Assembly (NCBI RefSeq): GCF_002104475.1
Contig: NZ_NBOF01000001.1
Location: 248,001-312,000, forward strand
Direction of reading: 5' to 3'
Source: Cognaticolwellia mytili
GTDB lineage: Bacteria > Pseudomonadota > Gammaproteobacteria > Enterobacterales > Alteromonadaceae
DNA length: 64,000 nt
Of the stretch, positions 18,150 to 28,090 are shown piece after piece (position 1 is the stretch's first letter; each line of letters begins with the position of its first letter). The notes beneath the pieces were generated by a model. The model was not told the origin of the DNA. It made no database searches and saw only the letters and a program-made list of their open reading frames with translations. The position numbers and the translations under genes were made by a program.

Positions 18150-20315
18150 TTATGTGCGAGGACGTGCTGCTCTCATCGTCGCTGCTAAATCAGTTACAGA
18201 TTCAGTTTGATCAAACGCTTCGATACTGACTGGCAATTTTTGTAACCAATTTGGATGTTCATCAATGGTGCCTGGAATGTTAACTTGCTCAATAATTTCT
18301 AAAGCATCTTCCATAGGAATTAATTGAATATGGCTCGGTGCTTGTGCCATGTATTTTTGTACCGCTAAGCTTAATTCGCGGTTAATTTTTGCTGGCGCTT
18401 GCATTGGCGCTTTACTCATGTCTATAACATTTAAGTCATCTAATGCTGAGACTAGTAATTGGCGATCTTCAATACGGCCGGCACGTTCATTTTGTCCCAT
18501 TGCTTCATTCGGATATAGGTTTAGCTTTTGACGCCATTCAAGATCTTTACCTGTCCACCAACCGGCAAGCGTAGGTAAGTCATGGGTTGATACTGTCACC
18601 ATAGATTGTGCTGGGTATAAGTCTGGACGCATAAAGAAACCTGAGTCCCAACGCTCAAAAAATAATACTTTGTATGACAACAAACCTGCACGTGCCATTA
18701 TGTCGCCAAAGCCGTCCGGCACTGTACCTAAATCCTCACCGATAACTACACAGTTATTACGGCGAGACTCTAGCGCAATAATTCGTAAAATGTCTTCTAG
18801 TGGGAAAGTGATATAAACACCCTCATCAGCTTTCATGCCTGGGGCAACCCAATATTGGCGCATCAACCCTAGAATGTGATCAATGCGTAGCGCACCCGCA
18901 TATTGCATATTACTACGTAAAGCTTTTACTAAGGGTTGGTAACCTTGTTTTTGTAGGGCAACGGGGTTAATTGGCGTTAAGCCCCAATCTTGTCCTAATG
19001 TGTTCATCGCATCAGGCGGCGCACCTACGGCAGCACCGGCAACATAAACATCTTTGTCAGACCAAACGTCAACACCAGAGCCATCACAACCTACGGCTAA
19101 ATCAAGGTATAAACCAACAGGCATACCCAATTCAGTTGCTTGGTTTGCAATTGATTTTAATTGACGGTGAGCAAGCCACTGAACAAAACAAAAGTAATTA
19201 ATACGGATTTCATTGTCTTGCTGAAAAGCTTTTACTTCTTCGCTATTTGGCGATTGGTAAGCGCTTGGCCAACTTGTCCAGCCGTAAGCATTGAAGTTAG
19301 TTTTTCTAAAATGTTCATAAAGTGCTTCAAAGGTAGCAAGTTGCAATAAGTCAGCACCTTGGCTAGCAATAAAGTCGTTAAACTCTGCTGTTTCATTTTG
19401 TTCAACGCTGATGAAGTCTTGATATAAAATTTCTAATAAATCGAATTTAATATCCGCAACAGCAGGGTAGTCAATCAAGTCAGTTTGTTTTGCGTAAGCA
19501 ATTTTGTTTTGTACTTCTTCACTATTAAAACGTGTTTGTGCTGCTTGGCATGAAGTAAAGTTTGGTACTTGTTTTACGTCAATGTAAAGTGTGTTTAAAA
19601 AACAACGACTCGTTGGTGAATATGGGCTGCGATGCGCTGGATTATTTTGATATAAAGGGTGCAGTGGATTTAAACCAATGGCAGAGGCTTGTTGCGCGGC
19701 TGATTTCTCAACCAGTTTAGCTAAATCGCCAAAGTCGCCCATACCTAAATTGTCTTTACTGGTTAAAGAATAAAGTTGTGCGGCATAGCCCCACATTTTA
19801 TCAGCTGACGCTTCTTCTGGGTTGTAACAAGTCTGCGGTGCATAAATTAGTGGGCAACTTGCGGTGTTCTCTCCGTAATGCAGCGTTAGTTGATGATAAC
19901 CTTGCGCTAATGTAGGTAACGCTAATGCATATTTGTTAAAGCTATTACCGTCAAAATTTGCAGACTCGACAAGCGTTAATTGCGAAAGTAAAAGTGTGTC
20001 ATTAACTTTTTCACCAGACTCTAAACTGATTTCCCAGCTAAGTTGTTCGATATCTGCATCAGCAAGGCTAATGGTAATATGATGTTGCTGTGCTTCAAGT
20101 TTAGCAATGTGTGCTGGTGGCAGCATATTGCGCCATGTGGTTTGCTCTAACTCGACAATGCTAGCACTGATTTTTTCATCAGATGAAAGGTCGTAACCCA
20201 TAGCGTTAAGTAACGAGTGTCTCGCCTCATCTTTGGCGTAAACTTGTTCACCATATGAGTTAATGTATGTCGGATGAAAACCAACGAGCTCTGCAAGTTT
20301 CTCAATTAAATTCAT
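18150..20315 (-). CDS. malQ: 4-alpha-glucanotransferase (GH77)
   Basis: 721 residues, usual for the long proteobacterial MalQ (E. coli 694). GH77 active-site segments are visible: 'LRIDHILGLMRQYW' (nucleophile Asp), 'VIGEDLGTVPDG' (acid/base Glu) and 'STHDLPTLAGWW' (stabilising Asp). A ~180-residue N-terminal extension carries a beta-rich domain, as in E. coli MalQ. It moves maltodextrin segments between chains, releasing glucose and making longer chains for phosphorylase. The start codon lies 1 bp after the glgX stop, so the two genes are translationally coupled. Confidence 0.96.
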   Translation of the reverse strand: MNLIEKLAELVGFHPTYINSYGEQVYAKDEARHSLLNAMGYDLSSDEKISASIVELEQTTWRNMLPPAHIAKLEAQQHHITISLADADIEQLSWEISLESGEKVNDTLLLSQLTLVESANFDGNSFNKYALALPTLAQGYHQLTLHYGENTASCPLIYAPQTCYNPEEASADKMWGYAAQLYSLTSKDNLGMGDFGDLAKLVEKSAAQQASAIGLNPLHPLYQNNPAHRSPYSPTSRCFLNTLYIDVKQVPNFTSCQAAQTRFNSEEVQNKIAYAKQTDLIDYPAVADIKFDLLEILYQDFISVEQNETAEFNDFIASQGADLLQLATFEALYEHFRKTNFNAYGWTSWPSAYQSPNSEEVKAFQQDNEIRINYFCFVQWLAHRQLKSIANQATELGMPVGLYLDLAVGCDGSGVDVWSDKDVYVAGAAVGAPPDAMNTLGQDWGLTPINPVALQKQGYQPLVKALRSNMQYAGALRIDHILGLMRQYWVAPGMKADEGVYITFPLEDILRIIALESRRNNCVVIGEDLGTVPDGFGDIMARAGLLSYKVLFFERWDSGFFMRPDLYPAQSMVTVSTHDLPTLAGWWTGKDLEWRQKLNLYPNEAMGQNERAGRIEDRQLLVSALDDLNVIDMSKAPMQAPAKINRELSLAVQKYMAQAPSHIQLIPMEDALEIIEQVNIPGTIDEHPNWLQKLPVSIEAFDQTESVTDLAATMRAARPRT

Positions 20316-20316
20316 T

Positions 20317-22668
20317 CTATGCTTCTCTTTGCTTATCGCTACGCAGATTCGCGCTAGCGCTATTATTTGTCAAATTTGGTTCGGATAATGTTGAGTCAAT
20401 ATTTAGTTGATATTGTGGGCCAAAAAAGCTCAGTACTACGCAACTATGGGCAGCAACAGTGATTGTTGATGCCGTAATATTGGTTTGCTCAGTATTTGTT
20501 GTACTTGTTGATGAAACATTTGCCTCATCAGCGGTATTAATTAATTGCTGCCAGTAACCATTAAGTACTGGTAGTTGGTAATTTATTTCGCATGGGTGAG
20601 CGTTAAAAATAACCAGTAATGCATCATCTTGGATGGTGTTATCGCTATTTTCTGATAACTGCTCGTCAGTTTGTGCAAGGAGCATGGCAAAGCATTTAAC
20701 TTCTTGGTCTTGCCAGTCAGACATTTGCATGATCTCACCACGGCAATTGAGCCAATCAATATCCTTTAAGCCGGTTTTATTCGATATTTGTTGGCCATGG
20801 TGGTAATGACTGCGATTCAACAACGGGTGCTGTTTTCTTAATTGAATAAGCTGTTTAACAAACGCGATATCATCTCTGACGATGGTATTTGTGCTGGTAT
20901 TTTTGTTGATATTTTCTGCAGTCAAATGAGGCCAGCCAAGCCATGATATTTCGTTGTCTTGGCAATAGGCATTATTGTTACCTTGTTGGCTATTACTCAT
21001 TTCATCGCCGGCAAGCAGCATAGGTGTGCCTTGAGAAATGAATAACGTAGTTAATAAATTGCGTTTTTGTCGGGCTCTAAGGCGAACAATAGTTGCGTTA
21101 TCAGAGTCACCTTCATGGCCGAAGTTACAGCTAAAGTTGCTGCCGTGGCCATCGCGATTGTTTTCGCCGTTGGCTAAGTTATTTGGCGTTTGATAACTGA
21201 CTAAATCTTCAAGCGTAAAGCCGTCATGAGAGGTGATAAAATTCACGCTAGCGCTAGGGCGGCGACTCGGTTGTTCAAAAATATCACTTGAGCCATGCAA
21301 ACGTGCGGCAAACTCAGGCGCAATACCTGCGTCGCCTCGCCAGAAGCGTCGGCAAGTGTCTCGAAATCTGTCATTCCACTCTAGCCAGTTTTTATCAAAC
21401 CGGCCAAGTTGGTAACCGTCTTGACCAATATCCCACGGCTCAGCAATCAATTTCGTTTGCGCTAAAATAGGATCTTGTTTTAATGCTGCGAAAAAAGGGT
21501 TGTTGGCATTAAAATGGGGAGTTTCCCGGCCTAGAATTGTTGCAAGATCAAAACGGAAACCATCAACACCCATGGTTTCTACCCAATAACGTAGGCTGTC
21601 AGTCACTAACTGTAAGACGCGTGGCTGGGCAATATTTAAGGTATTACCGCAACCTGAATAATTTTCATAGAAGCGCTTGTCATGACTTTGTAAGCGGTAG
21701 TAGCTAGCATTATCAATACCTTTGAAACTGAGTGTAGGACCAAGCTCATTGCCTTCGGCACTGTGGTTATAAACAACGTCGAGGATTACTTCTATGCCAT
21801 GCTGATGGAAAGTTTCTACCATAGCTCTAAATTCTTTGATACTTTCTGCAGCGCCATTGGCAAAACAATAACTTGCCTGCGGTGTAAAAAATGACACGCT
21901 ATTATAGCCCCAATAGTTATTGAGCTTTTTTTCTTCGATAAATGCTTCATTTAAAAACTGATGAACGGGCATTAATTCTATACTGGTGACACCCAATGAA
22001 GTTAAGTATCCAACAATGCTTTCATCTGCCAATGCAGCAAAAGTTCCTTTTAATTCGACTGGAACATTTGGATGTTGGGCAGTAAAACCTTTGACGTGCA
22101 TCTCATAAAGTATGCTGTCACGTTGGCGAACTTGTGGATGGGTTTTACAAGGTTTTAAAATGTTTGCGTCAACAACAATACATTTAGGCATAGCCCTAGC
22201 ATTATCTTGAAGATCTAAAGTGAGATCTTGCTGCGGACATTGCTGCAATTTTCCGTCATCCATACTTTTTTGGTAAGCAGTTTGATAGGCATAATGTAAA
22301 GGTGAATTTTTAATCTCGCCATGCAAGGCTTTCGCGTAGGGGTCGAGTAATAATTTTGCCGGATTAAAACGATGGCCATTATGTGGTTCAAACGGGCCGT
22401 AAACACGATAACCATATAACGCACCGGGCTTGATACCTGCAACAAAGCCATGAAAAACATCATCAGTATATTCTGGCAATACTAAACGTTGTATTTCGTT
22501 TTCACCGCTGTCATCAAACAAGCATAACTCGACCTTTTCAGCATGAGCCGAAAATAGTGCGAAGTTAGTGCCGCCGTCGTTTTCTGCGCTAGCGTTTAGT
22601 TGATCGCTAGAGGTAAAACTCGCGCCAAGCGGAAAACAACGACCTGATGTGATAGCAAATTGGCTCAC
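20317..22668 (-). CDS. glgX: Glycogen debranching enzyme GlgX (GH13)
   Basis: 783 residues with an N-terminal CBM48-type domain ('GTNFALFSAHAEKVELCLFD'), then a GH13 isoamylase-type barrel: 'GVDGFRFDLATILGRE' (nucleophile), 'LIAEPWDIG' (acid/base) and 'NFITSHDGFTLEDLVSY'. GlgX cuts alpha-1,6 branches of phosphorylase-limit glycogen. It is longer than E. coli GlgX (657 aa), mainly through inserts in the C-terminal part and a Ser/Thr/Asn-rich tail. It begins 4 bp after glgB ends. Confidence 0.95.
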   Translation of the reverse strand: MSQFAITSGRCFPLGASFTSSDQLNASAENDGGTNFALFSAHAEKVELCLFDDSGENEIQRLVLPEYTDDVFHGFVAGIKPGALYGYRVYGPFEPHNGHRFNPAKLLLDPYAKALHGEIKNSPLHYAYQTAYQKSMDDGKLQQCPQQDLTLDLQDNARAMPKCIVVDANILKPCKTHPQVRQRDSILYEMHVKGFTAQHPNVPVELKGTFAALADESIVGYLTSLGVTSIELMPVHQFLNEAFIEEKKLNNYWGYNSVSFFTPQASYCFANGAAESIKEFRAMVETFHQHGIEVILDVVYNHSAEGNELGPTLSFKGIDNASYYRLQSHDKRFYENYSGCGNTLNIAQPRVLQLVTDSLRYWVETMGVDGFRFDLATILGRETPHFNANNPFFAALKQDPILAQTKLIAEPWDIGQDGYQLGRFDKNWLEWNDRFRDTCRRFWRGDAGIAPEFAARLHGSSDIFEQPSRRPSASVNFITSHDGFTLEDLVSYQTPNNLANGENNRDGHGSNFSCNFGHEGDSDNATIVRLRARQKRNLLTTLFISQGTPMLLAGDEMSNSQQGNNNAYCQDNEISWLGWPHLTAENINKNTSTNTIVRDDIAFVKQLIQLRKQHPLLNRSHYHHGQQISNKTGLKDIDWLNCRGEIMQMSDWQDQEVKCFAMLLAQTDEQLSENSDNTIQDDALLVIFNAHPCEINYQLPVLNGYWQQLINTADEANVSSTSTTNTEQTNITASTITVAAHSCVVLSFFGPQYQLNIDSTLSEPNLTNNSASANLRSDKQREA

Positions 22669-22672
22669 AGGA

Positions 22673-24946
22673 TCAATTCGCTCCTTGTAAGCTAAATATC
22701 ACCGTTGCCATTGGCGGTACGGTAACGTTTATCTGATGAGGCTGTCCTTGCCATGCTGATGCAATACTTTGTACTACTTCAGCATTACCTTGGCCTGAGC
22801 CTGAATAAATTTCCATATCGGTATTGATTAATTCTTTATAATGTCCGGTCTCAGGTACACCAACGGCAAAGTTATGTTGAGCTTGAGTGCTGAAATTACA
22901 AAGTACAACAACTGGTGCTGCGGTGTTATCGCCAAAGCGAATAAAGCTGTAAATAGACTGCTGTGCGTTTTCATGGTCAAGCCAAGTAAACCCTTCCTGC
23001 TGGCAGTCTTTTTGATAAAGCGCAGGTGTCGTGGTGTAGACCTTATTTAAGTCTTTTACTAGGCGTTGTATACCGCTATGCCAGTGGATATCGAGTTGAT
23101 GCCAGTCGAGAGATTGGTCGTGATTCCATTCTTTACCTTGGGCAAATTCACAACCCATAAAGAGTAATTTTTTCCCCGGATGCGCCCACATAAATCCATA
23201 ATAAGCACGTAAGTTTGCAAACTGCTGCCAAGCGTCGCCTGGCATACGAGCGATAAGAGAGCCTTTACCATGAACAACTTCATCATGACTTAGCGGCAAG
23301 ACAAAGTTTTCATCAAACGCGTAAACTAAACCGAAACTTAATTCATTATGGTGATGCTGACGATGAATAGGGTCGCGCTTCATGTATTCTAGACTGTCGT
23401 TCATCCAGCCCATATTCCACTTATAACCAAAACCTAAACCGCCGTTGTCGGTAGGGCGTGAAACCCCCGGCCATGAGGTTGATTCTTCTGCGACAGAAAA
23501 AGTACCAGGGTAGAGCGAGTAAAGCTCTTCATTAAAGCGTTGTAGAAAATCAACAGCTTCTAAATTCTCTCGACCACCGTCTTTATTTGGGATCCATTCA
23601 TCTTCTTTACGGCTGTAATCTAAATACAACATTGAAGCGACTGCATCAACGCGAATGCCATCAACATGAAAAGTATCAAGCCAATGTAAGGCACTGGCGC
23701 GTAAGAAGTTTGCCACTTCAACACGGCCATAGTTGTAAATTAGGGTATTCCAATCAGGGTGGTAACCTTGGCGAGGGTCAGCATGTTCATATAAATGGCT
23801 GCCATCAAATTGGGCAAGACCATGCGGATCACTTGGAAAATGGCCGGGTACCCAGTCAATTAGCAAACCTAAGTTCGCTTGGTGACATTGGTCAACAAAG
23901 TATTGAAAGTCTTCTCGACTGCCAAAACGTGAACTGGGTGAAAATAAACCTACGGGTTGATAGCCCCAAGAACCATCAAATGGAAACTCGCTTACTGGCA
24001 TTAATTGAATATGAGTAAAGCCCATTTCTAAGGTATATGGAATAAGCTTATCGGCAATGGTGCGATAGTTTAAATACTGGTTGTTTTCATCTCGTTGCCA
24101 TGAGCCTAAGTGTACTTCATAGATAGAAATTGCGGCGTTACGTGCGTTACGCTGTGCACGCTCGTTTAGCCATTGTTGATCTTGCCATGGGTAGTCTTTT
24201 TCATTGGCAACAATAGATGCAGTATCAGGGCGGTACTGCGCTTGTATACCAAAGGGATCCGCTTTTGCAGGTTGTAAATTACCGTCATGGTCTTTAATTT
24301 CAAATTTATATAGGGCACCGGCTTCAATGTTTGGAATAAATAGCGTCCAATAACCGCTATTTTCGCCGTGATGAACGGTGTTAGCCATAGCGTGGCAGCG
24401 GCCATCCCATTGGTTGAAATCACCGATAACGCTGACATTACTCGCATTGGGCGCCCAAACAGCAAAACTACAACCACTAACTTCTCGCCCAGTGCTTGTG
24501 TCTAATGTTGTTAAGTGTGCGCCAAGTTTTTTATAAGCGCTTTGATGATTACCTTCGCGTAATAAATGTAAGTCGAGCTCGCCTAGTACCTGTGTTGATG
24601 AAAACGCAAAAGCGTCATCACAGATAACGCTTTGTTCTTCGCCGCTTATATTACGGGTAATTTTCAGCTGATAATCAAAAGCTTTCTTTCTTCTTAGCTT
24701 GAGTGAGAACAAACCTTCATCGTTAAGTCGTTTAAGCTTACCAAGCGATTTTTGTGTCTTATAATCTAGTATTTCAATGACAGAATCAGTGTTGCAATCA
24801 GTAGAATTGTTGCTAATTAAATGAGGCATGAAAACTGTGATCACCAAATAGCCTTTTTCAGACTCTGGGTGTAAGCCCAAAACCTGATGTGGGTTAGGGT
24901 GACTAGCGCTTAATAGGCTAGAAATATCACAGTTTGTTATTGCCAT
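22673..24946 (-). CDS. glgB: 1,4-alpha-glucan branching enzyme GlgB
   Basis: 757 residues, like E. coli GlgB (728). Two N-terminal carbohydrate-binding-type domains precede the GH13 barrel, with 'GIRVDAVASMLYLDYSR' (nucleophile), 'SVAEESTSWPGVS' (acid/base) and 'LPLSHDEVVHGKGSL'. It transfers chains to make alpha-1,6 branches. AAAGGA lies 8 nt before the ATG. A 90-bp gap separates it from glgP upstream. The synthesis partners glgC and glgA are not in this window. Confidence 0.96.
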   Translation of the reverse strand: MAITNCDISSLLSASHPNPHQVLGLHPESEKGYLVITVFMPHLISNNSTDCNTDSVIEILDYKTQKSLGKLKRLNDEGLFSLKLRRKKAFDYQLKITRNISGEEQSVICDDAFAFSSTQVLGELDLHLLREGNHQSAYKKLGAHLTTLDTSTGREVSGCSFAVWAPNASNVSVIGDFNQWDGRCHAMANTVHHGENSGYWTLFIPNIEAGALYKFEIKDHDGNLQPAKADPFGIQAQYRPDTASIVANEKDYPWQDQQWLNERAQRNARNAAISIYEVHLGSWQRDENNQYLNYRTIADKLIPYTLEMGFTHIQLMPVSEFPFDGSWGYQPVGLFSPSSRFGSREDFQYFVDQCHQANLGLLIDWVPGHFPSDPHGLAQFDGSHLYEHADPRQGYHPDWNTLIYNYGRVEVANFLRASALHWLDTFHVDGIRVDAVASMLYLDYSRKEDEWIPNKDGGRENLEAVDFLQRFNEELYSLYPGTFSVAEESTSWPGVSRPTDNGGLGFGYKWNMGWMNDSLEYMKRDPIHRQHHHNELSFGLVYAFDENFVLPLSHDEVVHGKGSLIARMPGDAWQQFANLRAYYGFMWAHPGKKLLFMGCEFAQGKEWNHDQSLDWHQLDIHWHSGIQRLVKDLNKVYTTTPALYQKDCQQEGFTWLDHENAQQSIYSFIRFGDNTAAPVVVLCNFSTQAQHNFAVGVPETGHYKELINTDMEIYSGSGQGNAEVVQSIASAWQGQPHQINVTVPPMATVIFSLQGAN

Positions 24947-25036
24947 GGTTTGTCCTTTATATGCTCTTTATTCATTCTTGATTGCAATAACACCTACAAC
25001 CATTGTGAGGTGTTATTTGTCGATTAAGCCGCTGCT

Positions 25037-27544
25037 TTAAACGCTAGGCGTTAGATTCCAAATGTTTTGCACGTAATCTTCAATTGAGCGATCAGAGTTA
25101 AACTTACCCATTAGGGCGGTGTTTAAAATCGCCATTTTTGCCCATTGCTGCTGGTTTTTGTATGCACTATCTAACGCTTGATGCGCATTAGCATAGGTTT
25201 GAAAATCAGCTAATACTTTGTAAGGGTCGCCGCCTTCTAGAAAACAGCGTTTAACTGCTGATAACTCACCTGGATTACCTGGCGTAAAGTAGTCAGTGTC
25301 TAACCAATCTAAACAAGCGCGAATTTCAGCATTATTTTCGTAATACTCAGCTGAGTTATAACCTTGTGCATCTAATGCTTTAACTTCATCAACCGTTAAA
25401 CCGAAAATAAAGATATTGTCGTCGCCCACTTCTTCAGCAATTTCAATATTAGCGCCATCAAGTGTGCCAATAGTCACTGCACCATTTAGGGCTAGTTTCA
25501 TATTGCCAGTACCAGAGGCTTCTTTACCGGCGGTTGATATTTGCTCAGAAACATCGGCAGCTGGAATGATTTTTTCAGCTAAGCTCACACGATAGTTCGG
25601 TAAAAACACTACTTTTAACTTGTCTTGAATACGCACATCGTTATTAATTTTTTCCGCAATTTTATTGGTTGCGTAAATGATTTCTTTCGCTAATTCGTAA
25701 CCCGGAGCGGCTTTAGCGCCAAAGATAAACACGCGAGGTTGCATATCTAATTCTGGGTTCGCTAACAATCGACGGTATAACGCGATAATGTGCAACAAAT
25801 TTAAATGTTGACGTTTGTATTCATGCAAACGCTTAATTTGCACATCAAAAATAGCGTCAGGGCTTACGGTCACACCGGTTAGTGTTTTAATTTCTTTAGT
25901 TAAGGCAATTTTGTTTTGATGCTTTATTGCCATAAATTTTTTCTGGAATGTTGCGTCATCAGCAAACTTTGCTAACTCACTTAAGCTGTTAAGGTCTTTC
26001 GCCCAGTCACCGTCGATAGTTTTATCGAGTAATTCAGCGAGTAAAGGGTTACAAGCTTTTAACCAACGACGTGGCGTAATACCGTTAGTCACGTTAGTTA
26101 ATTTTGTTGGCCATAATTGGTCAAATTCAGGGAATAAATCTTGTTTCACTAAATCAGAGTGAATTTGTGCCACACCGTTAACTTTATGAGAAGTCACCAC
26201 ACAAAGATGTGCCATACGTACTTTACGCTCATGACCTTCTTCAATTAACGATAAACGGCGACGCATATCGTCATTGTTTGGCCAAAGTGCTTCAACGTCG
26301 TTGTTTAAAAACGCTTCATTGATACGGTATAAAATAGTTAAATGGCGCGGTAATACACGTTCAAATAACGCGACTGACCATTTTTCAAGGGCTTCAGGCA
26401 ATAATGTGTGGTTAGTGTAAGCAAAAACTTTCTGACAAATGCCCCAAGCGTTGTCCCAATCGATGTTGTGGTTATCGATTAAAGTGCGCATCAGTTCAAG
26501 TATGGCGATCGTTGGATGGGTATCGTTTAATTGAATAGCTACCTTTTCACAAAATGTTGGCCAGTTTTTACTCTCGCTAATTAAACCGTATTGGTTTTCA
26601 AATCGCGCGATAATGTCTTGCACTGAACAGGCACAGAAGAAGTATTGTTGAACAAAACGCAATTCTTTACCAGCGTCGTGTTCGTCATTTGGGTATAGCA
26701 CTTTTGAAACGGTTTCAGCGGCAACTTGCTGTTGGTGAGCATTTAAATAATCACCATTGTTAAATAGGTCCCAGTCAAAAGCGCTGTCAGCACGACATTC
26801 CCATAAACGTAATGCATTTACCGTTTGTGAGTTGTAACCAACAATTGGCACATCCCAAGGAACACCTTTGAGCATTTTACCTGCATGCCAAACTGATGCG
26901 GTGGTACCGTCAGCTTGGGCAATTTCTTCAACATGACCATAAAGCGGAATAGTTTGGCTTGATTCAAGACGACAAACTTCCCACGGGCTGCCAAATTCAC
27001 GCCACATATCAGGTGTTTCAATTTGGTGACCATCAACAAAGCTTTGTTTGAATAAACCGTGTTGATAATGCACGCCGTAACCCATAGCATTGTAATCAAG
27101 TGTTGCTAATGAATCTAAGAAACACGCTGCTAAACGGCCTAAACCGCCATTACCAAGGGCCAGATCAGCACCTTCTTCACATAGGTCAGCCAACTCAAAG
27201 CCCATTTTTTGTAGCGCTTTTTCTGTATTGGTATATAAACCTAAGTTATGTAAATTGTTAGATAGCAAACGGCCCATTAAATATTCGAGTGATAAATAGT
27301 TAACTGACTTTGCTTCATTTTGATTTTGACGGGCTTTAGTGCTCTGTAATTTTTCAACGATAATGTCGTTAAGCGCGAGTGACGTTGCACGCCAATAAGC
27401 GGGTTTTTGATTAGCACTGCTTTGCTCACCCATGGTGAACTGTAAATGGTGTTCGATACGCTGGCTAATGTCTGCCACAGTGATTGATTGTTTATTGCTT
27501 TTTACTGCAGGCTTTTTAGTTGACGCTTTTGTTTTGGAAACCAT
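25037..27544 (-). CDS. glgP: Glycogen/maltodextrin phosphorylase (GT35)
   Basis: 835 residues from the ATG at 27544. An ATG nine codons earlier (27571) has no ribosome site, while AGAAGAG lies about 11 nt before this one. The family core is clear: 'EYLMGRLLSNNLHNLG', 'DLALGNGGLGRLAACFLDSLAT', 'QLNDTHPTIAI', and the pyridoxal-phosphate site 'EASGTGNMKLALNGA' with its Schiff-base Lys. It phosphorolyses alpha-1,4-glucans to glucose-1-phosphate. A Lys/Ser-rich N-terminal extension of ~25 residues is present. It is the first gene of the operon and is divergent from the LacI regulator across a region with two candidate operators. Confidence 0.95.
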   Translation of the reverse strand: MVSKTKASTKKPAVKSNKQSITVADISQRIEHHLQFTMGEQSSANQKPAYWRATSLALNDIIVEKLQSTKARQNQNEAKSVNYLSLEYLMGRLLSNNLHNLGLYTNTEKALQKMGFELADLCEEGADLALGNGGLGRLAACFLDSLATLDYNAMGYGVHYQHGLFKQSFVDGHQIETPDMWREFGSPWEVCRLESSQTIPLYGHVEEIAQADGTTASVWHAGKMLKGVPWDVPIVGYNSQTVNALRLWECRADSAFDWDLFNNGDYLNAHQQQVAAETVSKVLYPNDEHDAGKELRFVQQYFFCACSVQDIIARFENQYGLISESKNWPTFCEKVAIQLNDTHPTIAILELMRTLIDNHNIDWDNAWGICQKVFAYTNHTLLPEALEKWSVALFERVLPRHLTILYRINEAFLNNDVEALWPNNDDMRRRLSLIEEGHERKVRMAHLCVVTSHKVNGVAQIHSDLVKQDLFPEFDQLWPTKLTNVTNGITPRRWLKACNPLLAELLDKTIDGDWAKDLNSLSELAKFADDATFQKKFMAIKHQNKIALTKEIKTLTGVTVSPDAIFDVQIKRLHEYKRQHLNLLHIIALYRRLLANPELDMQPRVFIFGAKAAPGYELAKEIIYATNKIAEKINNDVRIQDKLKVVFLPNYRVSLAEKIIPAADVSEQISTAGKEASGTGNMKLALNGAVTIGTLDGANIEIAEEVGDDNIFIFGLTVDEVKALDAQGYNSAEYYENNAEIRACLDWLDTDYFTPGNPGELSAVKRCFLEGGDPYKVLADFQTYANAHQALDSAYKNQQQWAKMAILNTALMGKFNSDRSIEDYVQNIWNLTPSV

Positions 27545-27705
27545 ATAACTACAAACTCTTCTTTCGGACATTGTTATGTCGGTAAATTTTTATTTCACTG
27601 TGTAGCAACAACTGCTAAAGAATGAAATAAAGGTACGGCATGCCTTGTATTAATCCTTTAATGAGACAAGATGTAATTGATAGAGCGACTATCAAGTTAT
27701 TATTT

Positions 27706-27746
27706 TTAAATTGCGCTGCAGCCAAAATTGGCTAGTAGCAATTTAA
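27706..27746. repeat. Nested inverted repeat upstream of glgP
   Basis: Outer arms TTAAATTGC / GCAATTTAA (9 bp, perfect) enclose inner arms AGCCAA / TTGGCT around AA. It lies 160-200 bp before the glgP start and about 80 bp from the nearest candidate operator. It could be a second regulator's site or an RNA hairpin in a long leader. Confidence 0.6.
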
Positions 27747-27822
27747 CGCTCAATATATTTATTTAATCTGCAATTTAACTGATGAATTAATTATGCCGAT
27801 GTCTGAGAGTAGAGCAATAAAC

Positions 27823-27836
27823 TACATACGTATGCA
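27823..27836. promoter_or_regulatory. Candidate LacI-family operator 1 (glgP / regulator)
   Basis: TACATACGTATGCA holds the perfect 10-bp palindrome CATACGTATG with a central CG, the usual layout of a LacI-family site. It lies in the 546-bp divergent region between glgP and the LacI-type gene. The same core occurs 39 bp away and again before the sugar permease. Confidence 0.7.
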
Positions 27837-27861
27837 CAATAGATATTTTTGATAATTTGCA

Positions 27862-27875
27862 TGCATACGTATGTA
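27862..27875. promoter_or_regulatory. Candidate LacI-family operator 2 (glgP / regulator)
   Basis: TGCATACGTATGTA is nearly the mirror image of operator 1 and shares its 10-bp core. The 39-bp centre-to-centre spacing is about 3.7 helical turns, close enough for two dimers to interact. Position fits repression of glgP and autoregulation. Confidence 0.7.
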
Positions 27876-28090
27876 TTTTTTGTCGTTCGTGGAAGTAAAT
27901 TTATCTATTGTTGGTCTATCTATATAGTAAACACATATTGACGGCTTCTAGAAAAACCTTTCTCTGGGTTGTTAAACAAAAAAGTAGATAGTTTCGATGA
28001 TATTTACTATATGGCATCACTAATTAAATTATATACTTAGCCAAAGTGCTCGGTTAAGATGAGTTAATAATTTTCACTTATAGGTAAAAT

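Noticed and set aside
23587-24018. 143-codon plus-strand frame rich in His and Gln inside glgB
   Set aside because: It is antisense to a fully conserved enzyme, and its composition is that expected from reverse-complement glgB codons.
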